Part shown: piece after piece, positions 25,043 through 33,911 of the stretch
Layout of the letters: the number at the start of each line of letters is the position of its first letter
How positions within the stretch are numbered: the first letter of the stretch is position 1
Assembly (NCBI GenBank): GCA_964387645.1
Contig: CAYLYM010000031.1
Location: forward strand, 1 to 34,173
Length of the DNA stretch: 34,173 bases
Source: CAYLYM01 sp964387645
GTDB lineage: Bacteria; Calditrichota; Calditrichia; RBG-13-44-9
Direction: 5' to 3'
Made by a program: the position numbers and the translations under genes
The notes under the pieces: generated by a model
What the model saw: the letters and a program-made list of their open reading frames with translations, nothing else
Databases searched by the model: none
Told to the model about the DNA's origin: nothing

Positions 25043-26353
25043 ATGAAACGATTGATGCTACTTTTGATTATGGTAATGCTGGTGATGACCGTTTGGTATT
25101 GTGGTGGACCAAAAAAATTAACTCAGGAAGAATATAATCAATTGTCTCCTCAAGAAAGAGTGCTTTATCTGGAAAAACAGATTGAGAAAAATTCGACGGA
25201 TGTTGAACTTAAGAAAAAACTTTACAAGGAATATCTTCAAATGGGAATGGAAGAGCGAGCAATACCGGTGATGAAGCAAATACTTTTGCAAGATCCTTAT
25301 CAAGCAGAAGTACAATTTGATTATGGCTCTTTAATGATGAAGAGAGGAGAGACGAAACTTGCTTACGAAGCTTTTCGAGAAACCTTAAAATCTCCGGGTG
25401 GCAGCTATTATACTTCACAAATATCGCAATTTCTTGGAGGGAAATATCTTATTCAGGAAGTGACGGATGACGAAGCAGATGAAGCTTTCCCTTCATTTTC
25501 ACCGGATGGATCAAAGATTGTTTATCAAACGAATAAATTGGGCAATTGGGACATTGTAGAGAGAGATTTAGCTAGCGGTGAAGAGAAATTTTTAGTTAAC
25601 AGTTATGCAGATGAGGAATTACCCTGTTATAGCCCTGATGGTAAATTGTTGGTATTTACCTCTAATGCTGATGATCGGAGACCGATTGACAACAAATTTA
25701 AAGTGCGAGAAATCTATGTAAAAGATCTCCAATCTGGGTTTGAGAAAAATTTAACTGAGACGGTTGCTGATGATTGGTTGCCAAGATTCAGTCATGATGG
25801 GAAATATATCCTTTTTGTGTCTGAAAGAAGCGATCTCAGAAACGTTCCTTATACAGAAAAACAAAGCGATATTTTTGTCATGGAAAATGATGGAGATTTC
25901 CAAACCCAATTAACTAACCAGAAATCAAATGAAGGAGGTGCTTGTTTTTCGATCGATGATGATAAAATCTTTTTTCATTCTAATCAAAATGGCTCATACG
26001 ATATTTTTATGATGAAGAGTGATGGCAGTACGCCAATAACCATTCTGGGAGAAGCCCAGGCTAATGAGGTTAATCCAATGATATCTCCAGATGGAGAATA
26101 TATTGTTTATTTCAGCGATAAAAATGGAAATTACGATATTTATCGAGCCAGGGTAGATGGAAGTGAAATTGAGAGATTAACATTTCATCCTTCAAACGAC
26201 ACAAACCCCGTTTTTTCCCCAGACGGTAAATCGGTAATATTCCATTCAGATAGAAATGGAAATTACGATATATTCCTCATCAATTTAGAAGTGATCACTG
26301 AACCCACGCCTGATGAACTTATTAGCCGGTTGGATAAGTTATTAGGACAATAG
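25043..26353 (+). CDS. TPR plus TolB/PD40-like beta-propeller protein, probable lipoprotein
   Basis: 436 residues from the ATG at 25043, chosen because GGAGGAG lies five bases upstream (25031-25037) and a signal follows (MKRLMLLLIMVMLVMTVWYCGG). Cys20 is a likely lipidation site, although VWYC is not a standard lipobox. Residues about 30-125 are TPR-like helices (SPQERVLYLEKQIEK..., ERAIPVMKQILLQDP). Then come six PD40/TolB repeats with the core 'N-P-x-FSPDGxxIvFxSDrnGnyDIf': AFPSFSPDGSKIVY, LPCYSPDGKLLVF, LPRFSHDGKYILF, GACFSIDDDKIFF, NPMISPDGEYIVY and NPVFSPDGKSVIF. Six repeats make a full propeller. TolB acts in the Tol-Pal system; this hybrid may have a related periplasmic role, but no tol or pal genes are adjacent. 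Confidence 0.87.
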   Translation: MKRLMLLLIMVMLVMTVWYCGGPKKLTQEEYNQLSPQERVLYLEKQIEKNSTDVELKKKLYKEYLQMGMEERAIPVMKQILLQDPYQAEVQFDYGSLMMKRGETKLAYEAFRETLKSPGGSYYTSQISQFLGGKYLIQEVTDDEADEAFPSFSPDGSKIVYQTNKLGNWDIVERDLASGEEKFLVNSYADEELPCYSPDGKLLVFTSNADDRRPIDNKFKVREIYVKDLQSGFEKNLTETVADDWLPRFSHDGKYILFVSERSDLRNVPYTEKQSDIFVMENDGDFQTQLTNQKSNEGGACFSIDDDKIFFHSNQNGSYDIFMMKSDGSTPITILGEAQANEVNPMISPDGEYIVYFSDKNGNYDIYRARVDGSEIERLTFHPSNDTNPVFSPDGKSVIFHSDRNGNYDIFLINLEVITEPTPDELISRLDKLLGQ

Positions 26354-26384
26354 GGAATTTTTAATACTTTAATACGAATACGAA

Positions 26385-26420
26385 GAACCTTTGTTCTACA
26401 TCAGGACACAGGTTCCTTTT
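26385..26420 (+). terminator. Intrinsic terminator after the propeller gene
   Basis: GAACCT (26385-26390) pairs with AGGTTC (26410-26415), with five more inner pairs (26392-26396 with 26404-26408, one G-T) after one mismatch, then CTTTT. It lies about 30 bases after the stop. Confidence 0.78.
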
Positions 26421-26841
26421 AAAATCTGTTGGTATTTTTAATGTTATTTAGTAGTTAAAAAAATTCTTTTTCTTAACAGCACCATTATTCTCTCTTAATT
26501 TAGCTCGCTGAATAATTCATTATAACAATAATTCTGTTTACTGGTATATAGCTATTTAATCTTTATCTGTTTTACTCAAGGGCGATTTTTTCAATATCCC
26601 ATAAGAGAAGAATCTTCCAGATTAAGTAAAAATTAATTTATTTATGATGATGGTTAAAGCTGAATTACATTAGCTTGATTATTCGATTTTTTTTAACATC
26701 GGTAGCCATTATACGGATTTTACAGGTAGATAATTTAAAATGTAAGATTTCAAGCAATATTTTATAAAAAGATTCTCATATTGGTTTTCTTGATTTCGCG
26801 ATATGGCATAACTAAATTTTGATATATAAGATGGGGACGGT
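26421..26841. other. Intergenic region before uvrB, possible promoter
   Basis: AT-rich and without a visible gene. TTGATT (26790-26795), a 17-base spacer and TAAATT (26813-26818) form a moderate promoter candidate about 25 bases before uvrB. I found neither the E. coli-type CTGT-N8-ACAG nor the Bacillus-type GAAC-N4-GTTC LexA box here, so SOS control is not evident. Confidence 0.35.
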
Positions 26842-28830
26842 ATGAAGAAGTTTCAAATTGTTTCAAAATATAAACCAACAGGTGATCAACCTGAAGCCAT
26901 AAAACAGCTTACAGAAGGGATTCTGGCGGGAAAAAAATTCCAAACGCTTTTAGGAGTAACTGGAAGCGGTAAAACTTTTACCATGGCGAATGTCATTGCC
27001 AATGTTAATAAGCCAACCTTGGTTATTTCACATAACAAAACCTTAGCGGCCCAGCTATATGGCGAGTTTAAGCAATTTTTTCCTTATAACGCCGTTGAAT
27101 ATTTTATCAGCTATTTCGATTATTATCAGCCTGAAGCCTATATTCCTCAAACTGATACATATATAGAGAAGGACAGTTCTATTAATGATGAGATCGAACG
27201 ATTGCGCTTAAAAGCGACAGCTTCGGTGATGTCGCGTCGCGATGTCATAATTGTTGCAAGTGTTTCTTGTATATACGGAATTGGATCGCCGGAAGACTTT
27301 AGAGAGATGATCTTTCTCATTAAAAAAGGGGATTATATCAATCGCTATGAATTATTCGGAAAATTAATTGATTTGCATTACAGCCGCAATGATATTAGCC
27401 CTTCTCGGGGTACTTTTCGGGTCAGAGGAGATGTAATCGAAATTTATCCAGCTTATGAGAAGTATGCCATCCGAATTGATACCTTTGGAGACGAAGTTGA
27501 AGAAATTGTCTTCGTCGACGCTGTTACAGGCGAAATATTTGAAGAAGTTGATCAAGTGGTTATTTACCCGGCCAGCCATTTTGTAACTAAAGAAGAAAAA
27601 CTTAAACGAGCTATCAGGGAGATTCAGAAAGAATTGGCTGAACGATTGGAAGAATTAAGGAGTCAGGGGAAATTATTAGAAGCACAACGATTGGAACAAA
27701 GGACCAATTTTGACCTGGAAATGATTCAGGAAATCGGGTATTGTAATGGAATCGAAAATTATTCACGACACATTTCAGGACGAAAACCAGGGGAACCACC
27801 TTATACTTTGGTTGACTTTTTTCCGGATGATTTCCTTTGTATTATTGACGAATCTCACCAGACGATTCCTCAATTACATTCAATGTACAGAGGTGATATT
27901 TCAAGGAAAAAAATACTTGTGGAATATGGATTCAGATTACCCAGTGCTCTGGATAACCGACCACTCCGTTTTGAAGAATTCATGCAGAAAATGAACCAGG
28001 TTATTTTTGTTTCTGCAACTCCTTCTGAATACGAGATTACACAAAGTGGTGGTGTTGTTGTAGAACAAATAATTCGACCGACCGGATTGCTCGATCCAAA
28101 AATTGAAGTTCGACCGACTAAAGGACAGATCGACGATTTAATTCATGAGATCAAGGAGAGAGTGGAAAAAAAAGAAAGAGTTCTGGTTTTAACATTAACT
28201 AAAAGAATGGCTGAAGATTTAACCGACTATTTGCAGAGTTTGAATATTCGTGCCAAATATTTGCATTCGGAAATTGATTCATTAGAACGAGTTGATATCC
28301 TTCGTGATCTTCGCCTTTCAGAATTTGATGTATTGGTGGGGATTAATCTACTCAGAGAAGGACTAGACCTTCCTGAAGTTTCGTTAGTTGCGATACTTGA
28401 TGCGGACAAGGAAGGATTTCTCCGCTCGGAAGTTTCACTATTACAAATTGCAGGAAGGGCAGCTAGAAATGTTAACGGAGTAGTAATTTTTTATGCTGAT
28501 ACAATTACTAAATCTATGCAAAAAACCATACAAGAAACTGAACGCCGGCGAAAAAAACAATTTGAATATAACAAAGCACATGGTATTACGCCACAAACAA
28601 TTTACAAAACAGTTGATGAAATTATGAAAACAACATCAGTAGCAGATGTCCGTGAAAGGTATAAAACAAAGCGTAGAGCAAGGGAATTTGATTATATAGA
28701 CCGTTTAACCGGGCAGGAACTGATTGAGCAATTAGAAAAAGAAATGAAAAAAGCTGCAGCAAATTTAGATTTCGAACGTGCAGCGCAGTTACGAGATAAT
28801 ATCCAACGGTTGAAAGGGAAACTCATCTGA
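26842..28830 (+). CDS. uvrB: Excinuclease ABC subunit B
   Basis: 662 residues, normal length. UvrB is the damage-verifying helicase-like subunit of nucleotide excision repair, loaded by UvrA and paired with UvrC. Seen: Walker A GVTGSGKTFT, the beta-hairpin region YFDYYQPEAYIPQTDTYIEK that clamps DNA, CIIDESHQT (motif II), VLTLTKRMAEDLTDYL, GINLLREGLDLPEVSLVAILDADKEGFLRS, QIAGRAARN, and the C-terminal UVR domain (LEKEMKKAAANLDFERAAQLRDNI) that binds UvrC. The start has a GGGGACGG stretch upstream. The stop is one base before the next ATG, so it is the first gene of a compact uvrB-TPR-purD unit. Confidence 0.98.
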   Translation: MKKFQIVSKYKPTGDQPEAIKQLTEGILAGKKFQTLLGVTGSGKTFTMANVIANVNKPTLVISHNKTLAAQLYGEFKQFFPYNAVEYFISYFDYYQPEAYIPQTDTYIEKDSSINDEIERLRLKATASVMSRRDVIIVASVSCIYGIGSPEDFREMIFLIKKGDYINRYELFGKLIDLHYSRNDISPSRGTFRVRGDVIEIYPAYEKYAIRIDTFGDEVEEIVFVDAVTGEIFEEVDQVVIYPASHFVTKEEKLKRAIREIQKELAERLEELRSQGKLLEAQRLEQRTNFDLEMIQEIGYCNGIENYSRHISGRKPGEPPYTLVDFFPDDFLCIIDESHQTIPQLHSMYRGDISRKKILVEYGFRLPSALDNRPLRFEEFMQKMNQVIFVSATPSEYEITQSGGVVVEQIIRPTGLLDPKIEVRPTKGQIDDLIHEIKERVEKKERVLVLTLTKRMAEDLTDYLQSLNIRAKYLHSEIDSLERVDILRDLRLSEFDVLVGINLLREGLDLPEVSLVAILDADKEGFLRSEVSLLQIAGRAARNVNGVVIFYADTITKSMQKTIQETERRRKKQFEYNKAHGITPQTIYKTVDEIMKTTSVADVRERYKTKRRAREFDYIDRLTGQELIEQLEKEMKKAAANLDFERAAQLRDNIQRLKGKLI

Positions 28831-28831
28831 G

Positions 28832-30370
28832 ATGGAAAAATATATTAGATTAAGTTTTTTTATCATATATTTCTTTTTAATTAATAGTCTTATTGCACAG
28901 CCTCTGCCCAATGAATTAAAAAATCTTATCTATATGGGCAAAAATGAAATTTATCATTTTCGATTAGATAATGCATTGGATATTTTTCGTTTAATTCAGA
29001 AAAAATATCCAGATTTACCACATGGATATTTTTACGAATCTTACATCTATATGATTTTTATTTCACAGGATGAAACAAATAAATCTTTGGATTCATTGCT
29101 CCACGCAACAATTAATAATGCTTTAAATGTTGGCAAAAATTATCGAGTAAAGATCGGAGAAACACCCGAATCTCTTTATTATCTGGGACTTACATATGGT
29201 TTATTAGGAATTTATCATGTTGTTAATCGAAATTATTTTAGAGGATATATTTATGGACGGAAAGGCAAGAATTATCTGGAGAAAGTGGTTAAATTAGATT
29301 CAACTTATTACGATGCTTATTTGGGTTTAGGTATTTTCCATTATTATGTAGATCTTTTGCCCGGTATTATTAAATTTTTTGCCTCTATTCTTGGTTTCAA
29401 AGGAGATAGATCGCGGGGGATGCAGGAAATTAAATTAACTCGGGATAATGGCAAGTTTTTGCGAGTGGAGGCAGATTTTGCTCACGCCTGTATTCGCTAT
29501 TTTTTAGAGGGAGCCAAGCAAGAAGCATTACAGGATTTTTTCCGATTATATCGCATTTATCCTTCCAACCCCGCCGTAATTTTATTGATTGGTTATTATT
29601 ACCGTAGAATAGGTAATATTGAAACTGCCATATCATATTTTCAACAAGTTCCGGATAAATATTCTGATAAATTACCAGAAATTTCGGTGATAAAATATTA
29701 TAATTTGGGTGTGTGTTACTACAGAATGAATCAATTTGAATTAGCTGAAAAAACTTTTAATGATTTAGAAAACAATTCATTACGAAAGTCTAAATATTAT
29801 AAGGCTGCTATTGCTTATTATCTGGGTTTGCTGGCCGATATCCGTTTCGAAAGAGAAAAAGCTTTAGAATATTACAACCGCATCCCGAAAAATAAAAAAA
29901 CCAAATACTGGTATTATGCCTCACAAATACATCGCAAAATTCCAATGGATTCGTTAATGCTATTCTATTTAATTATAGAGAATGATATTATCAGAGCAAA
30001 TTTTAAAGATGCAAGCATTTATTTAAAACGACTATTGTTATTGGTATCTAATCCCGGTAATTTAAAGCATCAATTTTTTATATATATGGTAAAGGATTTA
30101 CAGGCAAGATTAGCTTTTCGCGAAGGGAAAATAATTGAAGCTTCAAAATTATATAAAGAATTTATTGAACAGGTTCGACTTATAGAAGATGAATTTCAAA
30201 GAGCCTGGATATATATCCAGTATGCCCGGGTGCTACGGGAATTAAAAGATTGGCAGAATGCTGAGAAATATTTAAACAAAGCTTCTGACTGTGATGATGA
30301 ATACACTAATTTAATTATTGATAGAGAAAGGTTTATTATTAAACAACTTAAGGGAAATCAAAAAGTATAG
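28832..30370 (+). CDS. Exported TPR protein with an Iml2/TTC39-like motif
   Basis: 512 residues. A signal peptide (MEKYIRLSFFIIYFFLINSLIAQ, cleavage near residue 23) points to the periplasm. TPR-like helical pairs follow throughout, e.g. AYLGLGIFHYYVDLLPG, AVILLIGYYYRRIGNIETAISYF and KYYNLGVCYYRMNQFELAEKTF. The segment LLPGIIKFFASILGFKGDR-SRGMQEI recalls the conserved 'LLPP...LGF.GDR..GL' motif of the eukaryotic Iml2/TTC39 family (DUF3808) and bacterial homologs; that link is from memory. The ATG is one base after the uvrB stop and no separate ribosome site is clear, so translation is likely coupled to uvrB. It ends two bases before a GGATGG and the purD start. Function unknown. Confidence 0.83.
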   Translation: MEKYIRLSFFIIYFFLINSLIAQPLPNELKNLIYMGKNEIYHFRLDNALDIFRLIQKKYPDLPHGYFYESYIYMIFISQDETNKSLDSLLHATINNALNVGKNYRVKIGETPESLYYLGLTYGLLGIYHVVNRNYFRGYIYGRKGKNYLEKVVKLDSTYYDAYLGLGIFHYYVDLLPGIIKFFASILGFKGDRSRGMQEIKLTRDNGKFLRVEADFAHACIRYFLEGAKQEALQDFFRLYRIYPSNPAVILLIGYYYRRIGNIETAISYFQQVPDKYSDKLPEISVIKYYNLGVCYYRMNQFELAEKTFNDLENNSLRKSKYYKAAIAYYLGLLADIRFEREKALEYYNRIPKNKKTKYWYYASQIHRKIPMDSLMLFYLIIENDIIRANFKDASIYLKRLLLLVSNPGNLKHQFFIYMVKDLQARLAFREGKIIEASKLYKEFIEQVRLIEDEFQRAWIYIQYARVLRELKDWQNAEKYLNKASDCDDEYTNLIIDRERFIIKQLKGNQKV

Positions 30371-30378
30371 GGATGGTT

Positions 30379-31653
30379 ATGAATCTTTTAGTACTAGGTG
30401 GCGGAGGCCGCGAACATGCTCTTGTCTGGAAAATTTCTCAATCTCCATTATGCGAAAGAATTTATTGCATACCTGGAAATGCTGGTATTGCTGAAGTTGC
30501 AGAATGTCCTCAAATTTCATTGAATGACTTTGAGGCAATCTCAGATTTTATTGAAAAAAATAATATTTACCTGACAGTTGTTGGTCCAGAACAACCTTTA
30601 GTGGAGGGCATTGTTGATTTTCTTGAATTACGTGGGCAGAAGGTTTTTGGACCCTGCAAAATGGCTGCCCAGATGGAGGGCAGTAAGATTTTTGCTAAAA
30701 ATTTAATGAAGAAGTATGGAATACCCACAGCTCATTTTGGTGCATTTACTGATTTTGAAGAGGCCTCTAAATATCTCGATACATTAGAAGAGGGTAAAGT
30801 TGTTGTTAAAGCCGATGGATTAGCAGCCGGAAAGGGTAGTATTGTTTGTGCAGATTTAACCGAGGCCTATGAAGCACTTCAGACCATGATGGTTGAAGAC
30901 GCTTTTAAAGGTGCTGGTCGACGAGTTGTCATCGAAGAATTCATGCAAGGGCAGGAGGCCAGTTTGTTTGTGATTACTGATGGTAAAGATTATATAACTT
31001 TACCTCCTGCGCAAGATTTTAAACGTGCTCTTGACCGTGATATGGGAAAAAATACAGGGGGAATGGGAAGTTATGCCCCAACTCCTGTTTTGCACAAAAC
31101 ATTGCAAGAAAGAGCCATAAAAGAAATAGTTGAACCTACTCTTGAAGCTTTGAAGAAGGAAGGTATTATTTATCGTGGTGTTTTATACTGTGGATTAATG
31201 GTCACCAGCAAAGGACCTAAAGTGGTTGAATTTAATTGTCGGTTTGGTGATCCCGAGACACAAGTGGTGCTTCCTTTATTAGATAACGATCTGGTTGAAA
31301 TTTTTTTGGCAACTGTTAACGGTGAACTTGCTGGTTTTCCAGTAAAATACAAAAATGAATATGCGGTGTGTGTGGTTGCTGCTTCAGGAGGTTACCCAGA
31401 TGCTTATGAAAAAGGAAAAAAAATCACCGGCCTGGATCAATTAGATCCTGATGTTGTAGTATTTCATGCTGGAACTAAAAAAGAAGGTAATGATATTGTT
31501 ACAAATGGTGGGCGAGTTCTTGCTGTCACTGCCACTGCACGGAATCTGAAAGAGGCTGTAGATAAGGTTTATGCTAACATGAAAAAAATTCATTTTGATA
31601 AAATGCATTATCGAACCGACATTGCCGAAAAAGCCTGGAAGATCCTTGCGTAA
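30379..31653 (+). CDS. purD: Phosphoribosylamine-glycine ligase (GARS)
   Basis: 424 residues from the ATG at 30379. PurD joins glycine to phosphoribosylamine using ATP, the second step of purine synthesis. It is an ATP-grasp enzyme: N-terminal LVLGGGGREHALVWKI, the ATP-grasp signature VVKADGLAAGKGSIV, GGMGSYAPTPV, and VEFNCRFGDPETQVVLPLL with the metal-binding Glu and Asn. An earlier ATG (30373) is in frame, but AGGG at 30369-30372 is correctly spaced only for 30379. No purH or other purine genes are visible; it ends the uvrB-TPR-purD unit. Confidence 0.96.
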   Translation: MNLLVLGGGGREHALVWKISQSPLCERIYCIPGNAGIAEVAECPQISLNDFEAISDFIEKNNIYLTVVGPEQPLVEGIVDFLELRGQKVFGPCKMAAQMEGSKIFAKNLMKKYGIPTAHFGAFTDFEEASKYLDTLEEGKVVVKADGLAAGKGSIVCADLTEAYEALQTMMVEDAFKGAGRRVVIEEFMQGQEASLFVITDGKDYITLPPAQDFKRALDRDMGKNTGGMGSYAPTPVLHKTLQERAIKEIVEPTLEALKKEGIIYRGVLYCGLMVTSKGPKVVEFNCRFGDPETQVVLPLLDNDLVEIFLATVNGELAGFPVKYKNEYAVCVVAASGGYPDAYEKGKKITGLDQLDPDVVVFHAGTKKEGNDIVTNGGRVLAVTATARNLKEAVDKVYANMKKIHFDKMHYRTDIAEKAWKILA

Positions 31654-32027
31654 ATTTGAAAACATATTCTTCCCAAAGAGGTAATTATTAAAAAAGTGAG
31701 AATTTTTTATGATTTCTCATAAATAGATATTTTGCTCTTACGAGCGGGTTTAACTCAACAGTATTCTTTATTTTTTTAAAACACAACTTAGATGCTTAGC
31801 ATTTAGTTAATCTGTATTATAAGATTCTGTAATTATCGATTAGAATAAGTTGGGCTTACTTAAAAAATATTTTTCGTCATACTAAACTTAATTAAAAAAT
31901 AATTGAAATTTTGCATTGTTAGATATCATTAAAAAAAGAGTTGTAAAATGGTAAAGTGAATTTTAATACACCTGAATTTCTAGATTTTTAAAAGAAGTAA
32001 ATTAGACCAAATAAATAAGGAGACGGC
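31654..32027. other. Intergenic region between purD and the epimerase
   Basis: 374 bases, AT-rich. A weak 7-bp hairpin (31696-31702 with 31714-31720, one G-T pair) is the only terminator-like structure for purD. Nothing else recognised; the epimerase ribosome site AAGGAGA lies at its right end. Confidence 0.4.
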
Positions 32028-32969
32028 ATGAAGATTTTAATTACTGGTGGTGCTGGATTTATAGGTTCAAATGTGGCGGATCGTTATATTGAACTTGGAC
32101 ATCAAGTAATAGTTGTAGATAATCTAATAACCGGATACCGAGAAAATGTTCCACCTCAAGCCACATTCTATGAGATGGATATTTGTGATAAACAAATTGC
32201 AAAAGTTTTTGAAAAAGAAAAACCAGATATTGTGAACCATCATGCAGCCCAAATGGATGTGCGAAAATCCGTTGAAGATCCCATTTATGATGCTAATGTC
32301 AATGTAATTGGCTCGCTTAATTTGTTACAGAATTGTATCCAATATGGTATTAAAAAATTTATTTTTGCTTCAACAGGTGGAGCCATTTATGGGGAACAGG
32401 ATTATTTCCCTGCAGACGAAGAGCATCCACTCCGGCCGCTTTCACCGTATGGTATTACTAAACTGGCTACAGAGAAGTATCTTTATTTTTATAATAAAAC
32501 TTATGGGCTCAAATATACCATTTTACGTTATGCCAATGTATATGGTCCAAGGCAAAATCCACATGGTGAGGCAGGTGTTGTAGCTATTTTTACCGAGAGA
32601 ATCCTAACCGATCAGCAGCCTGTTATTAATGGCAACGGTTTGCAAACAAGAGATTATGTTTATGTGGGAGATGTTGTGAAGGCTAATGAATTGGTTTTAG
32701 ATAAAGGAGAAAATAAAATCTACAATATCGGCACCGGAATAGAGACCAATGTCAATGAATTATTCCGAATGATCGTAGAGAAAACAGGTAAATCGGTTCC
32801 AGAAAAGCATGGACCTGCTAAACCCGGCGAACAAATGAGAAGTGTTTTGAACAGCGAATTTATTTTTAAAGAATTGAATTGGAAACCAACGACATTCTTA
32901 AGTGAAGGTCTTGAAAAAACTGTAGAATATTTCAGAGAAAAAGTCCAACAAAAGTATTCAACAAAATAA
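32028..32969 (+). CDS. NAD-dependent nucleotide-sugar epimerase (UDP-glucose 4-epimerase-like)
   Basis: 313 residues, extended short-chain dehydrogenase family. The Rossmann motif is GGAGFIGSNVADRY with Asp31 after beta-2 (VVDNLITGY) for NAD. HHAAQMDVRKSVEDP, FASTGGAIYGE, the catalytic SPYGITKLATEKYL (Tyr-x3-Lys) and LRYANVYGPRQNPHGEAGVVAIF are typical of GalE-like enzymes of the short WbpP/GalE2 group. Thr in ASTGGAIYG is the third catalytic residue. The substrate (UDP-Glc/Gal or the N-acetyl forms, for surface polysaccharide) cannot be read from sequence alone. AAGGAGA precedes the ATG. It stands alone, with a terminator after it. Confidence 0.9.
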   Translation: MKILITGGAGFIGSNVADRYIELGHQVIVVDNLITGYRENVPPQATFYEMDICDKQIAKVFEKEKPDIVNHHAAQMDVRKSVEDPIYDANVNVIGSLNLLQNCIQYGIKKFIFASTGGAIYGEQDYFPADEEHPLRPLSPYGITKLATEKYLYFYNKTYGLKYTILRYANVYGPRQNPHGEAGVVAIFTERILTDQQPVINGNGLQTRDYVYVGDVVKANELVLDKGENKIYNIGTGIETNVNELFRMIVEKTGKSVPEKHGPAKPGEQMRSVLNSEFIFKELNWKPTTFLSEGLEKTVEYFREKVQQKYSTK

Positions 32970-32995
32970 TAAAAATCCTGATTATTTTTTCTGGT

Positions 32996-33029
32996 CATCC
33001 TGCCCGTGATTTTTCGAGCAGGATGTTTT
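32996..33029 (+). terminator. Intrinsic terminator after the epimerase gene
   Basis: CATCCTGC (32996-33003) pairs with GCAGGATG (33018-33025), with two further inner C-G pairs after one mismatch, followed by TTTT. It is 27 bases after the stop. Confidence 0.9.
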
Positions 33030-33275
33030 ATAATGATTGTTATTCAGTTGATTAGTTAATATTGCTGACAATTATACACTTTTTTATTTCATAATAATCA
33101 AATTAAGATGGAATATAAGAAGCAAATTAATAACAGAACTTATTTATTGTGCTATTAATATAGCTATTAATATAAAAGAAATATTGAAAGAAGTATAAAG
33201 CATGTTAATAAAAATGTTGTGAATATTTAGTAAAATAACTATCTTATAAAAAATTAAAATAATATTGGATAAAAT
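33030..33275. other. AT-rich region before the AbrB-PIN pair
   Basis: No gene seen. Contains the tandem 12-base repeat described separately. No clear promoter hexamers; the AbrB-like gene has only a weak GGA before its ATG. Confidence 0.4.
33151..33174. repeat. Tandem 12-bp repeat, candidate operator of the AbrB-PIN pair
   Basis: GCTATTAATATA occurs twice in perfect tandem (33151-33162, 33163-33174). Each copy carries the palindrome TATTAATA, spaced 12 bases, near one helical turn apart. It lies about 100 bases before the AbrB-like gene; AbrB-fold antitoxins commonly repress their own promoters by binding such paired sites. Confidence 0.45.
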
Positions 33276-33470
33276 ATGAAGTATACAACATTTGTTGCGC
33301 AAGTAAGTGATGACTATAGCGTTGAAATTCCATTAGAAACGCGAGACAAATTAGATATTCGCCCAGGAGATAAACTTGAGGTTACAGTGGCTAAAATTAA
33401 GACCAAGCGCTTGGAAATATTAATTAGCAAAAATCCTCTTCACAAATTATTAAAATTCACGGAAAAATAG
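33276..33470 (+). CDS. AbrB/SpoVT-type swapped-hairpin DNA-binding protein (probable antitoxin)
   Basis: 64 residues. The core VSDDYSVEIPLETRDKLDIRPGDKLEVTVAKI fits the SpoVT-AbrB swapped-hairpin fold: 'v.IP.e.R..L.I.pGDkleV'. Such proteins bind DNA as dimers and, when paired with a PIN gene, act as antitoxins. Here the stop is three bases before the first ATG of a PIN-domain gene. The C-terminal tail (ISKNPLHKLLKFTEK) is short and amphipathic, as expected for a segment that wraps its partner toxin. The tandem repeat at 33151-33174 may be its operator. A plain transcription regulator is the alternative. Confidence 0.8.
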   Translation: MKYTTFVAQVSDDYSVEIPLETRDKLDIRPGDKLEVTVAKIKTKRLEILISKNPLHKLLKFTEK

Positions 33471-33481
33471 AGATGGGTAGC

Positions 33482-33910
33482 ATGAAAATATTCATCGATG
33501 AACAAGCGTGGTTAGCGCTTGTTATTCAAAACCATCCTTTTCATTCTTTATTCAAAGCTAAATTTCAACATTTATTAGAAGGTGGATATCGATTTTATAC
33601 AACAAATGTTATTATAGGAAATGTTGTATCTGAATTGAAAAAAAAGTTAGGACCGGATAAGTCTATTGAATTTTACAATATAATTGAAGAAGCCTGGTTG
33701 GGAAACCATTTATTAATATTGTGGTTAGGGCGAAGAACAATGAAGGATGCATTCAAACTTTTTAAGAGATTTCCTGAATCTCGCTTGAGTGTTTTTGATT
33801 GTGCTAATATTATGCTTATGAATCGGAGAAATATCCGGTTTATTCTTACATCCAATGTAGCTTACAGTGAAATGGGATTTAAAGTTGTTCCAGACAATAT
33901 AGGTGAGTAA
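33482..33910 (+). CDS. PIN-domain protein (probable VapC-like toxin)
   Basis: 142 residues from the ATG at 33482; an ATG at 33473 is also in frame. PIN-domain toxins cut RNA (tRNA or rRNA) using three or four acidic residues. Present: Asp in MKIFIDEQAW, Glu in NVVSELKKK, Asp in SVFDCANIML. The fourth site, normally TxDxxF, reads ILTSNVAYSEMGF, with Asn in place of Asp, so activity may be weakened or rest on three acids. The order AbrB-like then PIN, with near-contact, fits a type II toxin-antitoxin pair. A non-toxic RNase partner is possible. Confidence 0.78.
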   Translation: MKIFIDEQAWLALVIQNHPFHSLFKAKFQHLLEGGYRFYTTNVIIGNVVSELKKKLGPDKSIEFYNIIEEAWLGNHLLILWLGRRTMKDAFKLFKRFPESRLSVFDCANIMLMNRRNIRFILTSNVAYSEMGFKVVPDNIGE

Positions 33911-33911
33911 T

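Noticed and set aside
26421..26841. LexA/SOS box before uvrB
   Set aside because: Neither CTGT-N8-ACAG nor GAAC-N4-GTTC is present in the region; other LexA types cannot be excluded.
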